Shown here piece by piece: positions 8,701 to 17,338 of a stretch of DNA of 26,160 bases (positions are counted from its first letter, which is position 1; every line of letters begins with the position of its first letter). The translations under genes were made by a program, and so were the position numbers. Source of the DNA: Lingula anatina (Eukaryota; Brachiopoda; Lingulata; Lingulida; Lingulidae); assembly GCF_001039355.2 (NCBI RefSeq), contig NW_019776065.1, forward strand, positions 1 through 26,160, in the 5' to 3' direction. The notes below the pieces were generated by a model. It had not been told where the DNA came from and did no database searches. It saw nothing but the letters and a program-made list of their open reading frames with translations.

Positions 8701-11181
8701 ATCTTGTGATCACGGTCTGTGCCCTGAATATCCCGCGGCATAATTACTGGCAGCGCGAGCCAGTTACTTCTGTGATACTTCTCATAGACTATAAATAGCT
8801 AATATTTATTATAATTATTAATATTTTATGTATATATATGTAATACTATGATTTCATTTCCAGTTTTGTATTCTGATATGTACTGGGAGTTTCTGTTTGG
8901 CTGGCATAGGGCACTATATCCCAGGGATAATGATATCTTATATAATAGGTAAGGAGACTTGGTAGCAAAAACCAAAGGATTTCTTAATATAAGAATTTAT
9001 TCATCCAGTTATATAAAATGGAAATCATTTTCCCTTTATGCACTTATCCATTGTCGTCATAATAATTATTCGTGATTCTCAGCTTTTTTCCATAGAAAAA
9101 TTTATGAAATTTTTCGAACAGAAATGTGTCATCCAATGTTTGTCTGTTGATACTTTGCAAAAAAAAAAAAAAAAAAAAAAAGGAAAAACATAAAAATCAT
9201 AAGTTGAGATTATGATAGATACTCCTCTTGTATTTAACTAAAGTATTTTGCCAGGCTATTAAGGTTATCAATATCTCAAACCATTTCGCTACTGTAGTTA
9301 ACACGTGAAAAGAGCCCAAGGTATGCATTCTTCATTTGCCATTAATTAATTAATTGAATAAAAATATGATTCCTTTTCATATACAGTGATGAGCATTTTG
9401 CTTTGGCCATGTGTGGTTTACCATAACTTGCTACAAAAATTCTATATACACATTGAGCCGATGATGATGAAGATGGAATATAAATTGAAAATTAGGAGGA
9501 GAAAAACTCGGAAAAGTAGGTTCAAAATTTGATTTTATGTTGGATTTTCTTGAAATGATTATTAATATTATTTATTATATTTTGTTGTGTAATATTCTTG
9601 TTAATAATATGCTTGTTAAGTATATGTCTTGAACACATTCAATTTTACCTTTAAATATTCAATATTACTTTCAAGTTGTTGCAGGAGGCTTTTAAATTAA
9701 ATATGTTAGTAAGTTATGAAGGCAAGTATTTTCAGCCCTGATCATTTGATAATAATGATTGAATCATGCACACATTTGGGTATTGGATATGATCTTCTAC
9801 AGGCAAAACAAACTTGTTTTAATTAATGCAGGTATTTATTATTTATTTATCTATTTATTTTCTAATCTTATGATTTATTCTTTTAGGTCGTACAAAATCG
9901 CCTGTTGATCCCTCAAAGGATCGAGCAGAGACGGACAGTGACAGTGATATAGATGCTTTTACGCCAACCACTGATCCAGAAATAACAGCAGCACTCGCCA
10001 GGGCTATCACAGACAGTGAGGATGAGACGTCTTCGCCGTCAGTTCTCACTCCGAGGCTGTCGCGGGAGCCATCCTTTGCCAATAGTGACACAGATGGTAA
10101 TGATGAAGATTTTCCTGTCAAATCAATATTTTACCTAAACAAAAAAAAATGGATTATTTAATTAAAAAAAGATTTCTCCTACTCACAAATAACAGGGTGT
10201 TTCAATCTCCTGGAACCCATTATTATGATAATGATTTATTTCTGAGGCGAGAAAAACTGAGACAAGATTACATTTCCTGGAAGCTGATATAGTAACAGTT
10301 AACAAAACATTGATTTGAAGTCTCTAGATCAAAAGATAACTTGTGTTGTTTAGGGCAATATATTTTGTCTGATTAATTATTACGCATGGGTCCCTTTGTA
10401 TTGTGTTTTTTATGCATGGGTCCTTTTGTATTTTGAGACACCCTGTGCCTAATTTTATTGTTATTTAATTTTTGTAATGTTTTTTCCAGAGGTAGAAAGA
10501 GACAGAACCATCCACGAGTCTTCACTCTTGCATGGTTTACAACAGATGCCTGCGTTTGATGACAACAGCGTGGATGAGTCTCTGTCAGTCGGGTTACACT
10601 TTACCCCGAGAGATGGCGCTGCTGTGGATACTATTGGTGCTGGGCAGACGCAAACCACCGCACCAGCTGCAGCAGCCATGACCTTTATTTCATCACATTT
10701 CAATCACGAAGAATCGGATGATGATGAAATTGGAGGGTCAATTGCTCAGGGACTTGTTTTCCCAGATATCGACGCCGCAGATTTATCGGACCGCTCTTCG
10801 CCAGTTGGAGATGATGCTCTCATGGACGATGGTGACCATTCGCCACATGAAGCAGACGTCAGTGAGGACGAGGCAGACAGTAATGTTGAAACTGCAAGTC
10901 ATGCTAAGGAGAAGGTCCACAGCAAACATGTCGCTCAGTCAGGATTGGTTGGAAAAGCTGGCGATATGGTTGGCAGGACTTTTAGCAGTGTTGCGTCCAG
11001 TGCTTGGGCGGGACTAAGTCGCCTTGGAGGAACTGTTCTTGATGCCACGACTGGTTCGAAGGGAACAAAAGCGAAGCCTGCAGAGGCCATGTCCAGAGAA
11101 AGTTCGAATTCAGATCTGGGTGACTTTGAAATTTTAGATGAGATGGACTTGGATAATTATGAGGAAGAAAAAAACAAATAA
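2758..11181 (+). CDS. RETREG: RETREG/FAM134 family reticulophagy receptor, complete (8 coding exons, 534 aa)
   Basis: ER-membrane receptor that bends tubules through a reticulon-homology domain and links ER fragments to Atg8/LC3 for autophagy. Coding exons: 2758-2981, 3793-3899, 4408-4438, 5803-5929 (or its identical copy 7744-7870), 8864-8948, 9387-9515, 9887-10096, 10490-11181; phases join without a stop. Features: LVWEKP near residue 57; first hairpin membrane segment about 63-99, ending FFLLDTWQNHIWPEIK; short linker 111-120; HLMSVPE before a soluble helical loop (about 122-163); second hairpin about 164-208 with GHYIPGIMISY and LLWPCVVYH; basic stretch KIRRRKTRK; then an acidic Ser/Asp-rich tail with the family motif AITDSE, an FISSHFN box (370-376) and a LIR core F517-E-I-L520. 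GHYIPGIMISY and the HFN box resemble vertebrate RETREG2 most, but the three vertebrate paralogues are probably all co-orthologous. ATG 2758 is chosen over 2755 for its stronger context (A at -3, G at +4). The length fits the family (about 470-540 aa). Only oddity: the duplicated exon 4. Confidence 0.95.
2982..3792 (+). other. RETREG intron 1
   Basis: GT donor at 2982 (GGTAAGTA context) and AG acceptor at 3791-3792. No further exon or clear repeat family recognised inside; it is ordinary AT-rich sequence. Confidence 0.85.
4451..4795. mobile_element. small DNA transposon (MITE) with TTAA target duplication
   Basis: The element proper is 4455-4791 (337 bp). Terminal inverted repeats AGCAATAATAACTCTTCG (left) and, read inward, AGGGATAATAACTCTTCG (right) differ at 3 of 18 positions. 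Each end is flanked by TTAA (4451-4454 and 4792-4795), the duplication made by piggyBac-type transposases. Near its centre is a perfect 28-bp palindrome (4596-4623). It has no coding capacity, so it is non-autonomous. It lies in the RETREG intron between exons 3 and 4, ending right where the duplicated segment begins. Confidence 0.8.
5375..5599. mobile_element. fold-back MITE (family A), full length
   Basis: About 225 bp with long terminal inverted repeats of about 65 bp, beginning near CGTTCACATGAAAAATCTA and running inward to TCTTGTGATCAC on both sides; the centre is GC-richer. Outer flanks are TTA on the left and TAA on the right, so a target duplication is not proven, although a PIF/Harbinger-like TWA target would fit. 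No coding capacity. Confidence 0.75.
5992..6207. mobile_element. short interspersed element with CCTCYGCCAAGG ends (second copy at 7933-8148)
   Basis: The left end TACCTCCGCCAAGGAGG is matched in inverse by CCTTGGCAGAGGTCTGCG on the right; the interior includes AAAGTTATGGACCAAATTTG and GATGAAATTTTCAGGAA. From memory this closely resembles a repeat seen in many marine animal genomes, but the family name is not certain. Boundaries are approximate. Non-coding, in the intron after RETREG exon 4; the second copy belongs to the duplicated segment. Confidence 0.55.
6734..6734. other. single ambiguous base (N): probable contig join
   Basis: The only non-ACGT character in the window. It sits exactly between the two 1,940-bp repeats, as expected for a minimal gap placed between overlapping contigs. 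Confidence 0.9.
7316..7540. mobile_element. fold-back MITE (family A), copy inside the duplicated segment
   Basis: Identical to 5375-5599 because it lies in the second copy of the 1,940-bp repeat. It probably represents the same genomic element. Confidence 0.75.
7744..7870 (+). pseudogene. duplicate copy of RETREG exon 4 (probably an assembly artefact)
   Basis: Identical to 5803-5929, with intact AG acceptor and GT donor. The exon is 127 nt, not a multiple of three, and enters in phase 2 and leaves in phase 0, so a transcript with both copies shifts frame and reaches TGA at the 13th codon of the second copy. Only one copy can be used; either gives the normal protein. Confidence 0.85.
8646..8770. 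mobile_element. fold-back MITE (family A), truncated left half
   Basis: Shares with 5375-5599 the terminal CGTTCACATG, the CTATTCGCGGTATCTTGTGA arm and the central CAGCGCGAGCCAGTTACTTC, with scattered differences, then stops at 8770 without the right arm. Contig 1 appears to end 29 bases into this element, a plausible reason for the assembly break. Confidence 0.75.
9159..9181. repeat. poly-A tract
   Basis: 23 consecutive A in RETREG intron 5. No retrotransposon body was recognised upstream of it. Confidence 0.95.
10193..10445. mobile_element. MITE with CAGGGTGTYTCAA ends (mariner-like)
   Basis: Left end CAGGGTGTTTCAATC; the right end read inward is CAGGGTGTCTCAAAATAC. The CAGGGTGT...CAA terminus is the kind found on Tc1/mariner-related elements, but no clean TA duplication is seen. 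It contains a tandem pair of GCATGGGTCC(C/T)TTTGTATT units (10384-10434) and a 27-bp block (10349-10375) that recurs at 11899-11925. It lies in RETREG intron 7 and is non-coding. Confidence 0.6.
11119..11145 (+). other. LC3-interacting region (LIR) of the RETREG protein
   Basis: Encodes GDFEILDEM: an aromatic residue, two spacers and a hydrophobic residue (F-E-I-L) flanked by acids, matching the DDFELL-type LIR of vertebrate FAM134 proteins at the same C-terminal position. This is the Atg8/LC3/GABARAP docking site that makes the protein an ER-phagy receptor. Confidence 0.88.
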
Positions 11182-11889
11182 CCTCATGTTTTAGATCATG
11201 AGGATTTTTTTTCTTTCTTAAGTCTTTTATCATTGGTGGATCCAGGATTTTCTTAGAGGGAGAGGGAGATAGAAATAGAAAATTATGCCTCGCCTCACTG
11301 AGCAGCAAAATTTTAAAAAATAACAGACCATGACAAATTTCATTGATAATGTATAGGGCATGGGGATGGAATAATTATTTGGTCATGTCTGGTTTTACTT
11401 GGGAAATTAATATTTGGAAGAGGCAGAAGGTGTACCCCAGATGCTGTGTGTGTGTGAATGGGAGGGCCTGTTGGGGGGGGGATGTGCCAGCTTTGCCTTC
11501 ACCCCATGCCCACCCCTCTCTTGTCCCAGTTTTGCAAAAAAAAATAATAATAATTGAGTCAGTTTCGTGGCTTAGCTGACAATGATGTCCATGAGAGTGC
11601 TGTAACACCTTTTCTGATAGGGTAAGATGTGTGCATGTGACCATGTAACGTTGGTAACAAAGATACCACTTGAACTGACTTGGACGTCTTTTGAGTGAAA
11701 GTTGGCCCTGGATCCACTGCTGATAATATAACCTAGTAGGCATCATTTTAAGGGTGATGTGGGAGAAAGTGTTTCTGAGGCAGTTTATATTGTGATGCGA
11801 TCATTATGTTTAACACTCATTTTATTATTTTACGTCACCAAAATATAAAGAAAAAAGGACATAGGTGGGGTTTTGTTTCATGGCTAAAA

Positions 11890-11925
11890 CTTGTCTTATT
11901 TAGGGCAATATATTTTGTCTGATTA
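11890..11925. mobile_element. fragment of the mariner-like MITE in the RETREG 3' region
   Basis: 27 identical bases (11899-11925) match 10349-10375 inside the intron 7 MITE, with similar flanking bases (ACTTGT upstream). No termini are visible here, so it is a decayed or partial copy. Confidence 0.5.
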
Positions 11926-13193
11926 TTTATTTATTGGTTTTAATTTGCTATTTCAGGGGGGTATACTATAAATGTGATAAAATTGACCTTGGAATACACA
12001 TATATTTTTCTTTTTTTAATGAAAAAAATATTTTTCTCATATTTGTACCTTATGTTAGGCTGACGTTTGACTTCATGTACCTTTTAAGTAAGAAAATAGA
12101 AAGACTTGAAGCAGTTTGTTTAGATTAGCAAAAGTGATGTATGGATTTTTAACATTTTAATGGTTGCGTAAGGTGTAATATCTCCCTACATACATTATAT
12201 GTAAGCTAAAATGTTCATGTAATAGTTATGAAAGTAAAGTAATATTCTAATACTATCAAATAGAAAAAACAGTTTTAAAAACTGAATAACTGAAAAGTCT
12301 ATTAATTCTAAGTATTTCTAAAATCACCCATGTATGCTTGTATGAGAAACTTTGAAGATGATGTCAAACACTGTAGGAATTTTTGTACAACCTTTCACTA
12401 TCTGCAAGCCAAAAATTGGCACGAGTGCAAATAATTACCCCCCCCCCCCCCCTGGCCCTTTAAATCTATTATTATTATTATAAAAATCTAACTATAGAAC
12501 TTTTATTTACTTTTTATGTTTACTTCTGCCCAAATGAACTTTCTGGAGAACTTCTATTTTACATTTTAAATGTTAACTGTAGCACAATAGTAAATATAAT
12601 ATTTTGAAATATTGGTAGTAACAGCATTAAAGCAAGTATGAAGAACAACAGAATTGTTCAGATATGTTATTTCGGACTATAAAGGCACTAGGCAAAAAAA
12701 AGCAGATGCAAAATTATGTAATGTGGTAAAATAAGGGAATTCATTAGTTTTATTTATTTTTTTTTTTTTTCGAATTCCTAATCCTACCTACGTTTAGGGT
12801 GTTATTTTTGTCTCATGGCCTGGTAACTACCCCAATTTTTGTAAATCTTTGGAAGCCCAACTTTTTTTCCAAAATCTGATGGTGTAGAAGAAAAGTGAGT
12901 TTTCAGTGACCCTGAAAACCAATTTTTTTAAACTACTTAACTTATTCTGAAAGGGCGGATCTACAAATATTGTAATGTTTGAGTTTGTTTGGTGAAGTAT
13001 ATTACTTCCTCTGTCTTATTTATTACGTATTATCCTCTGGGTATTGAGTGGCATTTTATATCATTATACATGTAACAAAGGTGTGTATTTGAATTGTGTT
13101 AAATATGTAAAAAAAAAATTATTAATTATACCAGTAGTTGGTAAATATTTAAGGAGATTAGACGCTTGCCACATGTTTGTGTAAAGTCTGGCT

Positions 13194-13199
13194 AATAAA
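13194..13199 (+). terminator. candidate RETREG polyadenylation signal
   Basis: AATAAA in the context GGCTAATAAATATAAG, about 2 kb after the stop codon. Alternative: 13325-13330. Confidence 0.35.
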
Positions 13200-13548
13200 T
13201 ATAAGAAATGATATTCATCTTTTTTAACTGCTTGAAAGTTGGGAGTTTATTGTGTACCGTCTTCAATTAGAAGATATAATACTGTATACCTGTTTTAAAA
13301 TGCCCCTAAGACTGTTTATGTCAAAATAAATTGGAAAATTACCAAAATATGATGAAAACTAATATACTGATTAAACCACTATGTTCTAGTATAAATGGTG
13401 AGCACATTAGGAGAATACAAGCTGATATACTTCCTGGAAAATGAATTATTAAATGTAGGTGGCTACAACATAATTATGGTAATTAATGCTCTCTATTTCT
13501 GTTCTGAATTGTTCCTGTTTTTCTGGGAGAGCTTTAAAGGTTTAATTG

Positions 13549-13874
13549 ATGAATTATGCGACCAATCCTTGGAATATCTACTTCTCTCTGACAAAATTAA
13601 AGCGGAAGTAAAGGTTTTATTCCATTTAAACCAAATGATGAAATATGCCACCAATCCTTGGAATATGTACTTCTCTCTGACAAAATTAAAGCGGAAGTAA
13701 AGGTTTTATTCCATTTAAACCAAATGATGAAATATGCATCAATCCTTAGAATATCTACTTCTCCCTGACAAAATTAAAACGGAAGCAAAGGTTTTATTCC
13801 ATTTAAACCAAATCATGAAATATGCATCAGTCCTTGGAATATCTACATCTCTCTAACAAAATTAAAGCGGAAGC
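13549..13874. repeat. 88/89-bp tandem repeat, about 3.7 copies
   Basis: Successive units carry CCAATCCTTGGAATATCTAC, CTCTGACAAAATTAAAGCGG and CATTTAAACCAAATGATGAA with a period of 88-89 bp. The first two units are nearly identical; later ones carry substitutions and the last is truncated. Intergenic. Confidence 0.93.
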
Positions 13875-13879
13875 CATTT

Positions 13880-14669
13880 CCCTAAAACCTATTTCATGTC
13901 ATACATCAAACAAAATTATTCAGAGTATGAGTGTAATAGATAGGCCTTCATAACCAGAAAGCGTATAAAATAGATGCGTCCTCTTCTCAATGTTTATTAG
14001 AAACAGAATGTTAGTGAATAATAACATCTTGCTGAGATGGTGCCAACTCACCGGCTCACCGTAACTACCCGTTCTTATTCCTTTCTGGAACAATTCAAAA
14101 TAGTGTGTGTGTGTGTGTGTGTGTGTGTCATTTTAGCAACGTGGACCAAAGAATTAGCAGCAGGACTGGCCCTTTAAGTCATCGGTGCGAATATCCTCGA
14201 TATTTTTTCTTCCTGCAGTTTTGGTTGCCGTGAAAGCTCCTAACAATTTAATTTAACTTATTTTGCTATATCATAAAATTTTATTTTAAATTATTTAGTT
14301 ATTTTGTATCATATTAATCTGTTATTAACTACTACATTTATTTATTTATTCTTTTGATTATTTATCTACTATAATTCTACTTTCGTTTATTCGAATTTAG
14401 TTGGCTCTCTGACTACTACGTGAATGAGTTTCCAACTCATATGGTCGCCTCCCCAATTTTATATATTGCTCAGGTAAAAATAAAGAAAGAAAACTTCCTG
14501 ATTTTACTACTCGTCTCTTCGTTCAATTCATGTATTAATCAAAATAACCAAAAGTCAGCAACTCTTTTTGTAATGGTAAAAGCTTAGATGTATATTTATC
14601 CGCAAACATTCACTAAAACTTGCGATACTGAGACTTGTCTTACTGCCTAAACATCTTTACCATTTCGTC
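13880..14669. other. intergenic stretch, no gene recognised
   Basis: AT-rich. It holds a (GT)n microsatellite at 14103-14128 and a small hairpin ATGAGTT-TCC-AACTCAT at 14424-14440. No gene, RNA or bounded transposon could be supported. Confidence 0.5.
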
Positions 14670-14813
14670 ATGGCAGGAAGTGTTGCCGGAAGAACAGGTG
14701 GAGATGGGTCCTCTGACTGCAAACAGCAGCGTCCGCAATATTGTTGGCAATGGCTAGGAGACTGCAGTAAACCACCAGCTGCTTCAATACTTCCCTCAGG
14801 TTTAATGTGTTAA
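14670..14813 (+). other. orphan short reading frame, possible first exon
   Basis: A 47-codon open frame beginning MAGSVAGRTGGDGSS and containing CWQWLGDCSKPPAAS, noticeably less AT-rich than its surroundings. A CAG/GTTTAA sequence at 14800-14804 could be a weak donor. I do not recognise it, and no continuation on the plus strand was found. It could be the first exon of an unidentified gene, a relic, or chance. Confidence 0.22.
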
Positions 14814-15499
14814 TTTGAAGTAGCTGACTCTTTGAAACAAACTGTTTACTCTACTACAAATTTATTCGAACGTATGTCTTTACTCGGAACGTCGTGTCGA
14901 TTTCACTTAATGAAATTGAATATTTAAGATAATCAATAGAATTAATCATTCAAATCCAAGTTTTTCCTTTCTCTTTTAGATATGCAACTTATTATATATA
15001 TTGTTTCTGTCGGTTTCATGTAGATTAAATTAATTTCATATGCTTAAAATAACAAATAAGTAGTATCTGGTTTAAAGACCATAGTCTTTTGTTAATACAA
15101 CAACTGACTTAAAAAATATATCGAAAAACTATATCGGAAATTGTTCATTTTCTGAATTTTCGAACTGACCCGGGCAATGTTTGATAAATCCGATACCGAT
15201 AGTGCTTGGAGTACCGAGCGAGACTATGCAATGACACGGTGAATCTACTGCAGATTAATTTATATTAAAAACTAGGGTCCTTCTGTTGATCCTTGGGGCT
15301 CTTGCTTTTTAATTGGCACATACTTTTTCTCTGTAAAAAAACTGATAACAAGTTTAACTCAGAATTTATTGCCTGCTGAAGGGCCCAGAAAAAAAAAGGT
15401 ATTTTAGAGGGCGAATGGTGCCATTTGCTACGGTTTAGAACAATGATTCAGCTGGTCAAAATTATAATTTTAAGAGGGCCAGATATCGAATCCGCCACT

Positions 15500-15532
<33 letters not shown>

Positions 15533-15991
15533 CCAACTAAATTTAATTTTCGTAATATGAAAAAAAACTAACATGAAAACCTATTTTCATTTTATTCAAA
15601 TATCCATCAATCCTTTTGATTCTCAATCAAAGTTCACACTCGGAAGTGGAAACTCCTTTACCCACACCCATGAATATTTAAAATGAAATTCACATGCGTG
15701 CACTTTTGTTAGAATGAAGGCCGAAAAAAAATAACAACCAAAATTTATATTAAAATGTCAATTGAAAAGCGCAGCAAGAAGCTGTTGTCCCGTATGACTG
15801 GTGTGTAGCACCTGTATTTCAGCATTGTTTTCTTTTTAATATATTCGCCGTAAATAAATAAATAATTAATTAATTTATAAAAAAAAACTAAAATCAAAAT
15901 CTTTCACGCAGCGATGTTACAAAACATAAGTAGCTCATCTGACAAATTGTCTAAAGGCACTAAATATGCGTTACACCTTAGCATAGCAAAA

Positions 15992-16024
<33 letters not shown>

Positions 16025-16138
16025 TTTCCTGAATATTTCAACAAGTTTCCCTCAAACATCAATTGTATCCTGTGCAAAAGTGTGGAGAAAATTTAAGATC
16101 CATAATCCATAATTCCGTTTTTGAGTTCTAAATGTAAA
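14814..16138. other. intergenic stretch, no gene recognised
   Basis: AT-rich non-coding sequence with a (GT)n run at 15501-15530 and an (AAT)n run at 15991-16023. The phrase ATCCGCCACTGG just before the GT run resembles transposon ends seen elsewhere but could not be bounded. Confidence 0.5.
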
Positions 16139-16683
16139 ATTCTATTTCTATCGTCAGGAGGGAAATTCACTAGAGTCCAGTCTCCATCTTATATTGCAAA
16201 TGACTCATGAATAAGAAACATCACTGAATTAAAACGCCCTAAAGAGCAGCGTTAGTGGGTACAGTCTTAAGCCTAGGTCCCAACTACGTTTTGGACGCAC
16301 GGTTTTTAGGCTCCTTGCGTCCGGCCAGGACGTAGCTAGTTCGCACGTATAGCGGCTGTTGATCATGTCGAAAAGTGTCTACGTGCTGTTCGCGTCCTCC
16401 AAAAGAAGCATGATGGACGTGCTCCTCACGCACGATCTCCCACGTTTTCCTCATTTTTTGGCCGTAGACCACACGTAGCAGCCCGTGCGTTCGGTTGGGA
16501 CCTAGGCTTTACTGAACACTTTTTTTGCTAAAAAAGTGATAGCTTTTAAAAAAGGCACGGTGGAAATGGAATGCATGGCGGAAATGGCTTGTTCTTCCTT
16601 GTTTCTTTTTGATAGCAACGAAGCCTCTATTATCCTACATATATGCGTCGAGTCGTAGCTTTTCGATCTGGATTATTCTTGAA
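16139..16683. repeat. large inverted repeat, left arm (interrupted by a MITE)
   Basis: Reverse-complement match of 17914-18212: shared blocks include AGTCCAGTCTCCAT, GAATTAAAACGCCC, ACTGAACAC, GCATGGCGGA, ATGGCTTGTTC and TCTGGATTATTCTTGAA in the same order. Without the inserted 239-bp MITE and its extra TTA the arm is about 303 bp. Divergence looks like roughly a quarter of sites. It lies downstream of the stop codon of the minus-strand secreted gene. Confidence 0.88.
16267..16511. mobile_element. MITE with TTA target duplication (PIF/Harbinger-like)
   Basis: The element is 16270-16508 (239 bp). Perfect inverted ends AGCCTAGGTCCCAAC and GTTGGGACCTAGGCT are flanked by TTA at 16267-16269 and 16509-16511, the target used by PIF/Harbinger transposases. 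Its boundaries are confirmed inside the window: the opposite arm of the large inverted repeat carries the uninterrupted site ACAGTCTTACTGAACAC. No coding capacity. Confidence 0.92.
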
Positions 16684-16749
16684 GTCGACCTTATATTGGT
16701 CTTGATTTAGGTCTAGAATCATTCTGACGTGACGGGGCCCTTTGTCATT

Positions 16750-17004
16750 GGCCCCATTCAGAAAAGAAGACCCGAGTATCAACTGATCCAAGGATCAAAT
16801 ATGGCGCATCTTACATGAACAGAAGACCGCTTAATCCTGTAATAGTCTCTCCGCCTCTCACACACCTCCCCGCGCGTCCGGTCGAATGGAGTCGAGATTT
16901 AATTACTGTGCCCCTGCAGGGACGACGCGTGGGGAGGCGTATGAGAGGCGTAGAGCCCATTAAAGAATCAGTTGATCCTCGAATTTTTTATTCTGAATGG
17001 CCCC
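16750..17004. mobile_element. fold-back MITE next to the 3' end of the TSP1-WxxW gene
   Basis: Ends GGCCCCATTCAGAA and TTCTGAATGGCCCC are inverted copies; the homology continues inward (TATCAACTGATCC against GGATCAACTGATTC, and CCGCCTCTCACACACC against its inverse near 16935-16950), so the whole element can fold on itself. About 255 bp, non-coding. It starts 45 bp after the stop codon of the minus-strand gene. Confidence 0.75.
16987..16992 (-). terminator. candidate polyadenylation signal of the TSP1-WxxW gene, inside a MITE
   Basis: AATAAA on the minus strand, 57 nt after the stop codon at 17049-17051, within the terminal inverted repeat of the 16750-17004 element. If used, the 3' UTR would be only about 75 nt and its end would be transposon-derived. 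Confidence 0.45.
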
Positions 17005-17048
17005 ATTGAACGCACAAAGAGAGGTCCCCTAGCCTGTGTGTCGCAGCT

Positions 17049-17301
17049 TTAAGGGTATGAGCACAGGTATCGAATTTCCAAATCGTGACATATGGGGTCA
17101 TCCCCAGGGGTCCAGTTAGGGTCGTTTTCCACGTTCCTGCAGACAATGCCGAAGGTGGAGCACGGTATGTAGAACTTCAGGCCGCTGGAGTCCCAGGGGT
17201 GTTTTGTCTTAACCAGACGGCACTCTGCTTTGAGAGGCTCAGACACGATCCCGGAGTGATCGCACTGGAAAGAATGATGGAAATTTTTGATTACGCCGTG
17301 A

Positions 17302-17338
<37 letters not shown>

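Larger units (their letters stand above)
11182..13215 (+). other. probable RETREG 3' UTR
   Basis: About 2 kb of AT-rich, non-coding sequence follows the RETREG stop. The first convincing AATAAA downstream is at 13194-13199, with another at 13325-13330. It includes a G/C-run patch near 11465-11520, a poly-C tract at 12437-12452 and a fragment of the mariner-like MITE (11890-11925). Small open frames on both strands show no family features. The UTR assignment is an inference. Confidence 0.45.

Noticed and set aside
10718-11017. 99-codon plus-strand frame in RETREG exon 8
   Set aside because: A shifted frame within the acidic tail; the frame with AITDSE-tail continuity and the LIR is the coding one.
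11375-11746. 123-codon minus-strand frame in the RETREG 3' region
   Set aside because: Low-complexity composition, crosses a G-run and an AAT repeat, no domain pattern.
13549-13874. CRISPR-like or satellite-encoded array
   Set aside because: Units are contiguous without unique spacers, so it is a simple tandem repeat in a eukaryotic genome.
16284-16472. 62-codon minus-strand frame
   Set aside because: Lies entirely within a MITE with confirmed ends; such elements do not encode proteins.
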